A stretch of DNA of 64,000 bases, taken from positions 4,774,001 to 4,838,000 of the forward strand of contig NZ_OY762229.1 of assembly GCF_963665355.1 (NCBI RefSeq), given 5' to 3'. The translations under genes were made by a program, and so were the position numbers. Positions 19,501 to 27,831 of the stretch are shown in pieces. The notes beneath the pieces were generated by a model that saw only the letters and a program-made list of their open reading frames with translations, ran no database searches and was not told the origin of the DNA. The first letter of the stretch is position 1. Every line of letters starts with the position of its first letter. The DNA is from an uncultured Desulfobacter sp. (lineage in GTDB: Bacteria > Desulfobacterota > Desulfobacteria > Desulfobacterales > Desulfobacteraceae).

Positions 19501-20723
19501 CGGACATCACCCCAAAGCATAAAATCGCATCTGCCAAAAAGATGCGTCAAATCATGACAGACTATTATCTGGATGCTCTGACTGCCAAAGAAAACAACAA
19601 AACCGTGGCCTGGATCACTTCAGGGGGGCCGGTGGAACCCCTGATTGCCATGGACATCATTCCGGTGTACCCGGAAAACCACGGTGCCATGATCGGCTCT
19701 GCAAAAATGGGAGAAGAGTTGTGTATCAAGGCCGAAGAACTTGGTTTCAGCCAGGACCTATGCTCCTATGCCCGCTCAGATATCGGCTGTGCCGTTGCCG
19801 GAGGCGGTCCCATTGGCGGCCTCCCCAGACCAGACATGCTCATCTGCTGCAACAATATCTGCGGCACCGTCATCAAATGGTATGAAGTTCAGGCAAGATA
19901 TTTTAATGTACCTCTGTTCATCCTTGACACTCCGGTCTGCCACACCGGCTTCACGCCTGAAATCGCAGCGTATGTCCATGGCCAGATTCATGAATATGTC
20001 GCATTTTTAGAACAAACAACAGGCCGCAAGTTTGACAACGATAAAATGACCCAGGTGGGAACATTATCCCTAAAAGGGCAGCAACTTTGGCAGAAAGTGC
20101 TGAACACAGCGGCCACCAAACCATCTCCCATGAGCGCATTTGATGCGTTTTTTTTTCTGGCGCTCATCGTCACTTTGCGCGGAACCCAAACCGCCGTTGA
20201 TTTTTACACCGAACTGCTGCAGGAGATGCAGGATCGGGTGGACAGCGGCATTGGCGTGGTGCCCGGCGAACAATACCGGCTTTTATGGGACAATCTGCCT
20301 GTATGGTACAATCTTAAATGGCTGTCCAACACCTTTTCTGACCACAAAGCCTGCCTTGTGGCAGACACCTATACCTCGGCCTGGTGCTCTGCCTTGCAGT
20401 ATATTGATCCTGAAAATTTTTTAGATTCCATGGCCCAAGCCTATACCCGAATTTATCTGAACATCGGTATTGACGCCATGGCAGACCAGATCCTGGAAAT
20501 GATAAAATTCTATGATGTGAATGGCCTTGTCATGCACTCCAACCGCTCCTGCAAGCCCTACTCCTTTGGACAGATGGATATCATGACAAAAATCAGAAAA
20601 GAAACAGGCCTGCCGGTTCTGATGATTGAAGCAGACATGGTGGACCCGAGAAGCTTTTCCGAATCCCAGATCAGGACACGGATTGACGCGTTTATGGAAA
20701 TCGTGGCCATGAAACGGACATAA
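19497..20723 (+). CDS. 2-hydroxyacyl-CoA dehydratase / benzoyl-CoA reductase family subunit (BcrB-like)
   Basis: This is the 408-residue second subunit of the same superfamily. Visible are WITSGGPVEPLIAMDIIPVY, the cysteine-bearing FSQDLCSYARSDIGC (also seen in BcrB-type subunits), DMLICCNNICGT and HSNRSCKPYSFGQMD. Family knowledge predicts a heterodimer with the preceding protein, each subunit holding one Fe-S cluster, with substrate CoA bound at the interface. The activase gene follows after 21 nt with its own SD. Confidence 0.82.
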   Translation: MTDITPKHKIASAKKMRQIMTDYYLDALTAKENNKTVAWITSGGPVEPLIAMDIIPVYPENHGAMIGSAKMGEELCIKAEELGFSQDLCSYARSDIGCAVAGGGPIGGLPRPDMLICCNNICGTVIKWYEVQARYFNVPLFILDTPVCHTGFTPEIAAYVHGQIHEYVAFLEQTTGRKFDNDKMTQVGTLSLKGQQLWQKVLNTAATKPSPMSAFDAFFFLALIVTLRGTQTAVDFYTELLQEMQDRVDSGIGVVPGEQYRLLWDNLPVWYNLKWLSNTFSDHKACLVADTYTSAWCSALQYIDPENFLDSMAQAYTRIYLNIGIDAMADQILEMIKFYDVNGLVMHSNRSCKPYSFGQMDIMTKIRKETGLPVLMIEADMVDPRSFSESQIRTRIDAFMEIVAMKRT

Positions 20724-20744
20724 TTCAAAGGAGACAGACCCTTC

Positions 20745-21539
20745 TTGATTTATGCAGGCATTGATATCGGATCCCTTACGGCAAAGGCGGCCATTATTAA
20801 AAAAGATCCTGGAACAGGCGAAATTTCCCTGCTTGGGACAAAGGTCATGCGCGCCGGATACGATCCGGAAAAAGCCGGAAAAGAAATCCTGGCCGCCTTA
20901 CTGGGTCAGACCGGCACCGACCGGGGCCGGATCACCGGTATTGTGGCCACAGGGTACGGAAGGAATGCCGTTGAAGGAGCGGATAAACCCATGTCCGAAA
21001 TCATCTGTCATGGGGCCGGTGCCCATTTTTTCCATCCGGGAGTCAGAGGCGTCATTGATGTCGGCGGCCAGGACTGCAAAGCCATTTCGCTGAATTCCAG
21101 GGGCCAGGTGGCGGATTTCGCCATGAATGATAAATGTGCGGCAGGCACCGGCCGCTTCTTTGAAGTCATGGCCGAAACCATGGAACTGGACATTGATCAG
21201 CTTGGACCCTTGGGGCTGACAGCAGACAATCCGGCCAAGATTTCTTCCATATGCACGGTCTTCGCCGAATCTGAAGTGATTTCCCTGATTGCGGCAAGGC
21301 AGTCCCGACCCAATATCATCGCAGGCATTCTTGAATCGGCATCTCTGAGGGTGGCAAGCCTTGCTTCCCGGGCAAATCTGTCATCCCCTGTGATGATGAC
21401 GGGGGGAGGAGCTAAAAATACAGGCCTTGTAAAAATCCTTGAAAAATGCCTGGGCTATGGCATCATAGTGAATAAATTCCCCCAGGAAAACGGCGCTGTG
21501 GGAGCGGCAGTTCTTGCCGCAGGATTAAATAGAGTCTGA
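20745..21539 (+). CDS. Acyl-CoA dehydratase activase (HgdC/BcrA-type ATPase)
   Basis: This 264-residue ASKHA-fold ATPase supplies ATP-driven low-potential electrons to the dehydratase. Motifs: phosphate loop GIDIGSLTAKA at the N-terminus, DVGGQDCKAI, the two cluster cysteines in NDKCAAGTGRFFE and ISSICTVFAES (bridging a [4Fe-4S] in the homodimer), and MTGGGAKN. The start is TTG at 20745 with SD AAAGGAG about 11 nt upstream. With the two preceding subunits it forms a complete activator-plus-component-D system. Confidence 0.88.
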   Translation: MIYAGIDIGSLTAKAAIIKKDPGTGEISLLGTKVMRAGYDPEKAGKEILAALLGQTGTDRGRITGIVATGYGRNAVEGADKPMSEIICHGAGAHFFHPGVRGVIDVGGQDCKAISLNSRGQVADFAMNDKCAAGTGRFFEVMAETMELDIDQLGPLGLTADNPAKISSICTVFAESEVISLIAARQSRPNIIAGILESASLRVASLASRANLSSPVMMTGGGAKNTGLVKILEKCLGYGIIVNKFPQENGAVGAAVLAAGLNRV

Positions 21540-21548
21540 ACAAAAAAT

Positions 21549-21577
21549 TTGACAAAAAGCCCGGTTACGTATTGAAT
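21549..21577 (+). promoter_or_regulatory. Candidate sigma-70 promoter of the HDOD gene
   Basis: TTGACA (21549-21554), a 17-nt spacer and TTGAAT (21572-21577) lie in the gap before the HDOD-GAF-GGDEF-PilZ gene. The -10 is only a 4/6 match. Confidence 0.4.
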
Positions 21578-21654
21578 CTACTGTCACGACTCTTTTTCTT
21601 TCATAGTTTGCTAAATTTTTTTGATATTTTTTTGATAAAAAGGTGTCATGCATT

Positions 21655-24060
21655 ATGACTGACAAGTTGAACCTTCCATCCCTATCGGATATTCAGGCGG
21701 TCTTAACCCTTGACCGGGATACCCTGCCAAGTTTTCCCCAGGTAGCAGCCAAACTGCTCGAAGCATCAAAGAATGATACCGCATCCCTGGAGGAGGTGGC
21801 AAAAATCGTGGAAACAGACCCCGGTATCTCCATACGGGTTCTGGAACTTGTAAACTCGGCTTTTTATGGTCTACGCAGAAAGGTGACCATTCTGTCCGAC
21901 GCCGTTGTCATCCTTGGGCTTGATGAAATTAAAAAACTGGCTTTAGGTCTGGCAATTTTTGAGAACCTGTTTAAAACCGGGCATACAAAGGAGTTCAACC
22001 GGCTGATATTCTGGCGACACAGTCTGGCTGTGGCGATGCTGAGCATGAAAATAGCCCAGAAAATCTCTTACCAGAACCCCCAGGAAGCCTATACGGCAGG
22101 TCTGCTCCATGATGTGGGAAAAATTTTCTTAGATCTGCAGGGACATCGGAACTATGGCGAATTCATTCAAAATTTGTCGGCATCCACGGACCTTGTCATT
22201 GAAAAAGAACGATCGGAAATAGGTTTGGGCCATGATGATATAGGCGCCTTTTTCTGCACCCGGTGGCAGCTTCCGGAAAATCTTGTCCTGGCCGTAAAAT
22301 ATCACCACCAGCCCTTTGACCACCAAGGCCTTTCCGAAGATGAAAAACAACTGATCGCCATTGTCTGTATGGCAGATTTCCTGTGCTGGACCCAGGGCAT
22401 GGGATCCTTTGATTTCATCCGTCCTCCCATCCTTGCCCCGGAGGTGGAGGCCTGCATCAACCTTGAAAAAGCCGATATTATCAATTGCATTCTTGAAATG
22501 AATGAGGAGATCGAAAAGATATCAGCCTTTTATCAGTTTGTCTTCCCCTCAGTAAACCAGCTCAGGGAGAACGTGCTGTGGGCAAATATCAAACTGTCCC
22601 GGGCCAATACAAAATATTATTACCAGGGAGACCCCACAGGCCGGGCACCGGATACAAGCGTCAACCTGGAAAATCTTCTGCCCCCGGATGTTGGATTTGA
22701 AATGGGAAAGGCTTTGTCCAAGGCCAAAACGGTAAAGGAGGTTCTGGATATTCTCATGTACCATGTGGGGTGCATTTTTCAACCCTGCCACTGGTCCATC
22801 CTGCTCAAGGACACCAAAACCGGAGACATGGTATTTTCCGTGGTGGTGGGCACCAGCAAAGAGCGGCTTCAGGGACTGAGACTGCCCAAGGGAGAGGGTA
22901 TTGCCGGGCATGTCATGGAAACAGGCGCACCCCTGGTGGTGGAGGATGTGTCCCAGGACAAAAGATTCAGCAACAGGGTAGACAAGTACACCCGGTTCAA
23001 CACCCGCTCCATCATTGCCACGCCTTTGAAAACCGATGATAAAATCTTCGGTGTGATTGAACTGGTCAATCGGATCAACGAAGAATCTTTCAGCAAGCAG
23101 GATCTTGACCTGCTCACTTCCATCGCAGAATATGCCGCCATTGCCATTGAACGGTCTTACTACAACCAGGCTCTGACCAATCTGGCCACCCTGGACAGTC
23201 TGACCGGACTGAAAAACAGGTTCAGCTTTGAACGTGCCGTATCCGGTCCGGATGGTTTCAAAACCCGACTGGGCAGGGTTTTTTCCATCCTTATCCTTGT
23301 GATAGATGGGCTGGAAAGGCAGTACGAGGCTTTGGGGCATGAAAAATGTGATAAGGCCGTCAAGGAACTGGCCGCCATCCTGAATAAGATCAAGCGCCGT
23401 GAAGACCTGATTTTCAGGTATGCAGACAATATATTTATTACCCTTTTGCCCCTGACCTATTCCGATGGTGCTCAGAAAGCCCAGATAAGGATAGAAACAG
23501 CCCTTAATCTGGCCCAGGAAGACGATAAACAAATTTTCACCCCTGTCACCATCCAGACCCACACCATGGCCGGTGAAGATGCCGGCCAGCTCAAAACGCT
23601 TGTGGCCCGGGCTCTGTCCAGAACCCGGCAGCCTGACCAGGCAAACGAAGTGGCAGATATGCAGGAAAACATCCAAAGACTGGTGGAAAAGGAAACCTCC
23701 TTAACAGACAACAGTAAAGAATCACATCCCGTATCACAGGAGCAAGCCCCTAAGGAATCCATTAAAAATTTTGGGAAAGCTGTATTCCTGCAGGGTCAGT
23801 TCAAACGCCTTAAGACAGGGGAATTTGGAAAAATTCGTGTGGAGCAAGTGTCGCTATCCGCCATTGGCTTCAGGATATCAAAATCCCACCGCATCCATAT
23901 CAATGATTTTCTGGATATTGAATTTAACCTGGATGATATTAAAAGGGCCCTGGTTAAACGCAGGGTGGTGATCAGGAATATCCAGGGCAACTATATTTAC
24001 GGCGAATTTTACAACCCGCCGCCATACGCAAAGAACCTGGGATTTTATATTTTCAGTTAG
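21655..24060 (+). CDS. HDOD-GAF-GGDEF(degenerate)-PilZ signalling protein
   Basis: This protein of about 800 residues has an N-terminal HDOD domain (PSFPQVAAKLLE, LVNSAFYG, LLHDVGKIFLDL), a GAF domain in the middle (GIAGHVMETGAPLVVEDV), a GGDEF-like fold (LATLDSLTGLKNR) and a C-terminal PilZ-like domain. The cyclase signature is lost: RYADNIF stands where RYGGDEF should be, so it cannot be an active diguanylate cyclase and may bind nucleotide. It probably integrates ligand and c-di-GMP signals in the cytoplasm. I chose ATG 21655 over GTG 21643 because AAGGTG is well spaced for it. Confidence 0.85.
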   Translation: MTDKLNLPSLSDIQAVLTLDRDTLPSFPQVAAKLLEASKNDTASLEEVAKIVETDPGISIRVLELVNSAFYGLRRKVTILSDAVVILGLDEIKKLALGLAIFENLFKTGHTKEFNRLIFWRHSLAVAMLSMKIAQKISYQNPQEAYTAGLLHDVGKIFLDLQGHRNYGEFIQNLSASTDLVIEKERSEIGLGHDDIGAFFCTRWQLPENLVLAVKYHHQPFDHQGLSEDEKQLIAIVCMADFLCWTQGMGSFDFIRPPILAPEVEACINLEKADIINCILEMNEEIEKISAFYQFVFPSVNQLRENVLWANIKLSRANTKYYYQGDPTGRAPDTSVNLENLLPPDVGFEMGKALSKAKTVKEVLDILMYHVGCIFQPCHWSILLKDTKTGDMVFSVVVGTSKERLQGLRLPKGEGIAGHVMETGAPLVVEDVSQDKRFSNRVDKYTRFNTRSIIATPLKTDDKIFGVIELVNRINEESFSKQDLDLLTSIAEYAAIAIERSYYNQALTNLATLDSLTGLKNRFSFERAVSGPDGFKTRLGRVFSILILVIDGLERQYEALGHEKCDKAVKELAAILNKIKRREDLIFRYADNIFITLLPLTYSDGAQKAQIRIETALNLAQEDDKQIFTPVTIQTHTMAGEDAGQLKTLVARALSRTRQPDQANEVADMQENIQRLVEKETSLTDNSKESHPVSQEQAPKESIKNFGKAVFLQGQFKRLKTGEFGKIRVEQVSLSAIGFRISKSHRIHINDFLDIEFNLDDIKRALVKRRVVIRNIQGNYIYGEFYNPPPYAKNLGFYIFS

Positions 24061-24094
24061 GCCCATGGGGAGTGAAGGGAATCAAAGGAGTTTT

Positions 24095-24958
24095 ATGGCA
24101 TCTGAAAACGGCACATTTACCGGGCCCGACGGCGCTGAAATATTTTATCAATGCTGGCTGCCCGGGAAAAAAATTAAAGGGGCTCTGGTCATTGTGCACG
24201 GCTTAGGCGAACACAGCGGCCGTTACATGAATCTTGTCAATCATTTTGAACCGTTGGGATTTTCCATATACGGACTGGATCATTTCGGTCACGGCAGATC
24301 CAAAGGGCCCCGGCTCTTTGTTCCCCGATTTGACATCTATACAGATACCCTGAAGATGTTTGTCAAAAAAGTGCAGGAGTGGGAGCCGTCTGCCCCGGTG
24401 TTCCTTGTGGGGCACTCCATGGGCGGACTGATCTCTGCGCTATACCTCCTGAATCATCAGGACAGGATAAAAGGCGCTGTTCTGTCAGGCCCGGCCGTCA
24501 AGATTCCGGACCATATCAACCCTGCCCTGTGCACGGCTGCAAAACTATTGTCCCGCATTATCCCCAGACTCGGCCTTTCAGGGCTTGATGCGGAACATCT
24601 CAGCCGGGACCCGCTGGTGATGAATGCATATAACAATGATCCGCTGGTGTCTCATGGAAAAATTACGGCACGTCTGGGAGAACAGTTGCTTGCCGGCATA
24701 TCAAAACTGGACCGCCAGGCAAAAAAAATCAAAATCCCCCTGCTCATCATGCATGGGGAATCGGACCTTCTCGCGGACACTGAAGGCAGCCGCCAATTTT
24801 TTAATGCAGTCTCATCTCCTGATAAAAAACTTGTCATCTGGCCGGACAGATACCATGAAATATTCAATGATCCAGGTTATGAAGCGGTGTTATCGGATAT
24901 GGAAACCTGGATTTCTGAACGAATCCCCCAAGATCAAGGGCATAAGGCTTATGATTAA
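24095..24958 (+). CDS. Alpha/beta hydrolase, monoacylglycerol-lipase family
   Basis: This 287-residue serine hydrolase has the nucleophile elbow GHSMGG, the oxyanion region VIVHGLGEHSGRY and a late acid/His pair (MHGESDLLADTEGS and RYHEIFND), as in lysophospholipases and monoglyceride lipases. No signal peptide is seen, so it is probably cytoplasmic. The start at 24095 is supported by SD AAAGGAG just upstream; an in-frame ATG at 24065 lacks one. It follows the HDOD gene by 34 nt. Confidence 0.85.
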   Translation: MASENGTFTGPDGAEIFYQCWLPGKKIKGALVIVHGLGEHSGRYMNLVNHFEPLGFSIYGLDHFGHGRSKGPRLFVPRFDIYTDTLKMFVKKVQEWEPSAPVFLVGHSMGGLISALYLLNHQDRIKGAVLSGPAVKIPDHINPALCTAAKLLSRIIPRLGLSGLDAEHLSRDPLVMNAYNNDPLVSHGKITARLGEQLLAGISKLDRQAKKIKIPLLIMHGESDLLADTEGSRQFFNAVSSPDKKLVIWPDRYHEIFNDPGYEAVLSDMETWISERIPQDQGHKAYD

Positions 24959-25029
24959 TGCTTGAACGAAAAGGCATCTTTCCCCTTCCCTTTCTGCCCC
25001 GGATCTGGAACGATTAATCATTATCATCA

Positions 25030-26295
25030 TTAATCATCAGGCTTACAGACAGGAGGTTTTGCAACCAGGCACAAAAAACCGGCCATAAGGAGAAGAAAAC
25101 TGAATATTGAAAAGGGAATCCAGTAGTTATGGAATAGATCAAAGAAGATTGCCGCTGAGACAGGCCCGGCTGCGTTTGCAGCCATCCGGAAAGGACCGGC
25201 TACCCCCAGAACGGTTCCGGAAGATCTTCTGCCATAAAATTCCGTCCAGAGCAGAAATATTAATGGCAGAACACCACCGCGAATGGTTCCGTACACAACG
25301 GCAAAGATAAACATCCACACAGGTTTTTTGACTGCCCAGAAAACAAGGAAAAAAAGAATTCCAATGGTAATGAGAACCCCTGCCATCAATACTTTAACAC
25401 TGATTTTTTCTGCCAGAAAACCGAATAAAACCCCGCCCAGTGCTGCGAAAACAGATAAAACAGTGATCACCAAGACTGCCATGGTTGCAGGCAATCCCTG
25501 GTCCGTCATGAATGGAAACAGATGGAAATTAGCCCCGGCCCCCACCATATAGATCACACACATAACAAACACCAGCTGCCAGAATGAAGTGGTTCGAAAA
25601 ACGGTTTTCCGGGTCCACACAGGTTCATTTTCCAGATTGTATATAGATTTTGTCGTTTGTGTGCCGGTTTCCGAATTTTCCTCCGGTGTTCTTCCATCGG
25701 GCAACAATCCAACGTCTTCCGGTCTTCGTTTCAAAAAAATCAACGTTGGAAGAGCTGAAAATGAAAATACAATAATCCCCAGTACTGCCCAGGCCGTTCT
25801 CCAACCGTAAATAATAATAATATGTTGCACCAACAGCGGAAGAAAAGCGATTCCAATGCGACTTCCCAACTGGGAAATCCCCATGGCCCTGCCCCGTTTT
25901 TCAATAAACCAGTTGGAGACACTCACCGTGACCACCAACGCAAGCAGACCGGACGCAATCATTCTGCCGGTTCCAAAAAAAAGGTAGAGTTGCAGAACCG
26001 AAGATAGTTGTGAAAGTGCTATCAGCCCCGCACTTAAAATGGTAATTCCCCAGAATGCCATTATCCGCGGTCCATAATGATCAAGGCGGGGACCAACCAG
26101 GGGGGACAGAATTCCGCCGGCCAGGGAACCGACAGCAATGGAACCGGTGATGATGGAACGATTCCATCCGAACTCCTCGGCCATTGGTTTGAGAAAGATA
26201 GACAACACATTCTGAAACACACCGGCCTGGGTGAGGCCGATCAAAAAAGCCACGGCAACAATGGTCCAGCCGTAAAAAATCTTTTTCTGCTGCAT
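25030..26295 (-). CDS. MFS transporter (oxalate/formate antiporter-like group)
   Basis: This 421-residue protein has twelve predicted membrane segments, beginning KKIFYGWTIVAVAFLIGL. It contains MFS loop motifs such as GPRLDHYGPRIM and EKRGRAMGIS. The opening FYGW and overall pattern are typical of the monocarboxylate/oxalate-formate antiporter branch, but the substrate is not defined. The start at 26295 has AGGAG nearby; an upstream in-frame ATG at 26373 has none. It converges on the alpha/beta hydrolase gene. Confidence 0.85.
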   Translation of the reverse strand: MQQKKIFYGWTIVAVAFLIGLTQAGVFQNVLSIFLKPMAEEFGWNRSIITGSIAVGSLAGGILSPLVGPRLDHYGPRIMAFWGITILSAGLIALSQLSSVLQLYLFFGTGRMIASGLLALVVTVSVSNWFIEKRGRAMGISQLGSRIGIAFLPLLVQHIIIIYGWRTAWAVLGIIVFSFSALPTLIFLKRRPEDVGLLPDGRTPEENSETGTQTTKSIYNLENEPVWTRKTVFRTTSFWQLVFVMCVIYMVGAGANFHLFPFMTDQGLPATMAVLVITVLSVFAALGGVLFGFLAEKISVKVLMAGVLITIGILFFLVFWAVKKPVWMFIFAVVYGTIRGGVLPLIFLLWTEFYGRRSSGTVLGVAGPFRMAANAAGPVSAAIFFDLFHNYWIPFSIFSFLLLMAGFLCLVAKPPVCKPDD

Positions 26296-26333
26296 GAAAC
26301 TGCGCTCCTGCAATTGTGGTAATAAAACAACCC

Positions 26334-27050
26334 TTAATGGCTTTGATTCAGGCACCCTTCTCTGGCTTTCCAATCTGGCAGATATGTTTCCAAAATCTGA
26401 TAGAAACGCCTTGAGTGTCGCGATTCAAGCAAATGAACCAGTTCATGGACCAGCACATATTCCAAAAGACAGGGGTCCCGGTGTACGAGAACGGAATTAA
26501 TCCATATGCGTTTGGCAACTGTGTTGCAGGATCCCCACCGGGTTCTCATCTTTTTCAGTCGGCACTGGGTCGGTGCCACACCCATGACAGGAAGCCATTT
26601 TTCAAGAAGGATATGAATACGTTCATTTAAAAGCATGCGCAACCATTTATTCCACAATTTATCTTCCTTGCCCGGATCAAATCCGGCAGGCGCCTGGATA
26701 ACAATTTCTGATTCAGGGGTCAGACAGATACAGGGCCGGGCATTGCACACCTGACGCACCACAGGCAATTGCCGGCCCCATACCATGCATGAGGTGCTGT
26801 CTCTCATCGCTGATAATGGATTACAAGGTGTCGATGCATTGTCAAAGGCTGTCAATTTCTGCATAAGCCAGGCAGATTTGGCCGCAATGGCTTGTTTAAT
26901 TGCTTTCTTGCTGATGCGGGAGGGCGCAGATATGCGAATGACTTTTTTATCCGGGTATATCCTGAAATAAATATTGCGGATGGGTTTATATACAAATTGA
27001 TATTGCCACCCTTTGGGGGTGGCGGGAAAAAGCAGGTGAATGTCCTGCAT
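26334..27050 (-). CDS. YgjP/DUF45-type metallopeptidase-like protein
   Basis: This 238-residue protein carries the zinc motif HELVHLLESRHS and the preceding RTRRWGSC-like element (KMRTRWGSCNTVAKRIWINS), the hallmark of the YgjP/DUF45 family. The family looks like a minimal SprT/M48-type protease. Its start codon overlaps the stop of the TPR gene on the same strand (TAATG), so translation is likely coupled. The function in this organism is unknown. Confidence 0.85.
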   Translation of the reverse strand: MQDIHLLFPATPKGWQYQFVYKPIRNIYFRIYPDKKVIRISAPSRISKKAIKQAIAAKSAWLMQKLTAFDNASTPCNPLSAMRDSTSCMVWGRQLPVVRQVCNARPCICLTPESEIVIQAPAGFDPGKEDKLWNKWLRMLLNERIHILLEKWLPVMGVAPTQCRLKKMRTRWGSCNTVAKRIWINSVLVHRDPCLLEYVLVHELVHLLESRHSRRFYQILETYLPDWKAREGCLNQSH

Positions 27051-27712
27051 TACTGGATTTGTTTTTTCAAGGTTTCAACAAGTTCAGACACGAGTTTCCC
27101 ACCGGAGGTCCGGGCTGTTGGATTCACTTTAACCAGCTGTTCCCAGGCCGTAATGGCTTTGGGAATATCATTGAGATCGTGCATATAAACAATACCGGTA
27201 TTAAACCAGGCTGTTTCAAAATCAGGCTGTACAGAGATGGCTTTATTAAAGGCTTCCAGAGCTTTTTCCGGTTCATTGTTCCGTCGATACATCACCCCGA
27301 GATCCGTGAGGACATGGGGATTGTCCGGTTGAATGGCCAGGGCTTTCCCATAGGCCGTGATGGCATCCCCGAAACGATCCAGGTCAAAAAAGGCATTGCC
27401 CAGATCAATCCAGTTTTGTGCATTATCCGGATTGTCTTTCAAAGAGGCCTGCAACTCCCGGATATGGGGATCGGCCATGGCTGCAAGATCCGGCCTTTGA
27501 TCCTCATCCGCGCCTTTTTCAGGAGCAGGCACAGAGGTGGGTTTTCCCATCATGGCCGGCGGCATATGGCCCATGCCCGGCTGTATTGAATCCGCCAGCT
27601 TAAACGATGTATATGCGGTGCCAATCAAAAACCCCAGTGTCAGGGAAATCAGAATGGAAATATACAAGGACTGACGAGTGATGTTCTTTTCTTTTTTGGG
27701 GTCTTTGTTCAT
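27050..27712 (-). CDS. Membrane-anchored TPR protein (CcmH/NrfG-like)
   Basis: This 220-residue protein has one N-terminal membrane anchor (SLYISILISLTLGFLIGTAY), then a proline-rich linker and three to four TPR units (NAQNWIDLGNAFFDLDRF, NPHVLTDLGVMYRRNNEPEKA). The topology resembles the CcmH C-domain or NrfG-type chaperones, with TPRs probably periplasmic. No cytochrome c maturation genes are nearby, so that role is not claimed. The start has a weak SD. Confidence 0.8.
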   Translation of the reverse strand: MNKDPKKEKNITRQSLYISILISLTLGFLIGTAYTSFKLADSIQPGMGHMPPAMMGKPTSVPAPEKGADEDQRPDLAAMADPHIRELQASLKDNPDNAQNWIDLGNAFFDLDRFGDAITAYGKALAIQPDNPHVLTDLGVMYRRNNEPEKALEAFNKAISVQPDFETAWFNTGIVYMHDLNDIPKAITAWEQLVKVNPTARTSGGKLVSELVETLKKQIQ

Positions 27713-27831
27713 TTTTTTCTCTTTATTGTTTTAATAAATTGGGTTGATAATAATTATCTTGTTCCTGCTCGATCCACAGTCTTGATTAAGAGCCCACAGC
27801 AAAATTAAAATAGCTGTTTTTGATATTTATT

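Noticed and set aside
18361-21539. Class I benzoyl-CoA reductase operon
   Set aside because: That enzyme needs two different ATPase-type subunits plus two others; only one activase-type gene is present.
25011-25034. GATTAAT/ATTAATC palindrome as a terminator
   Set aside because: The stem is AT-only and short, partly inside the MFS coding end, with no U-tract.
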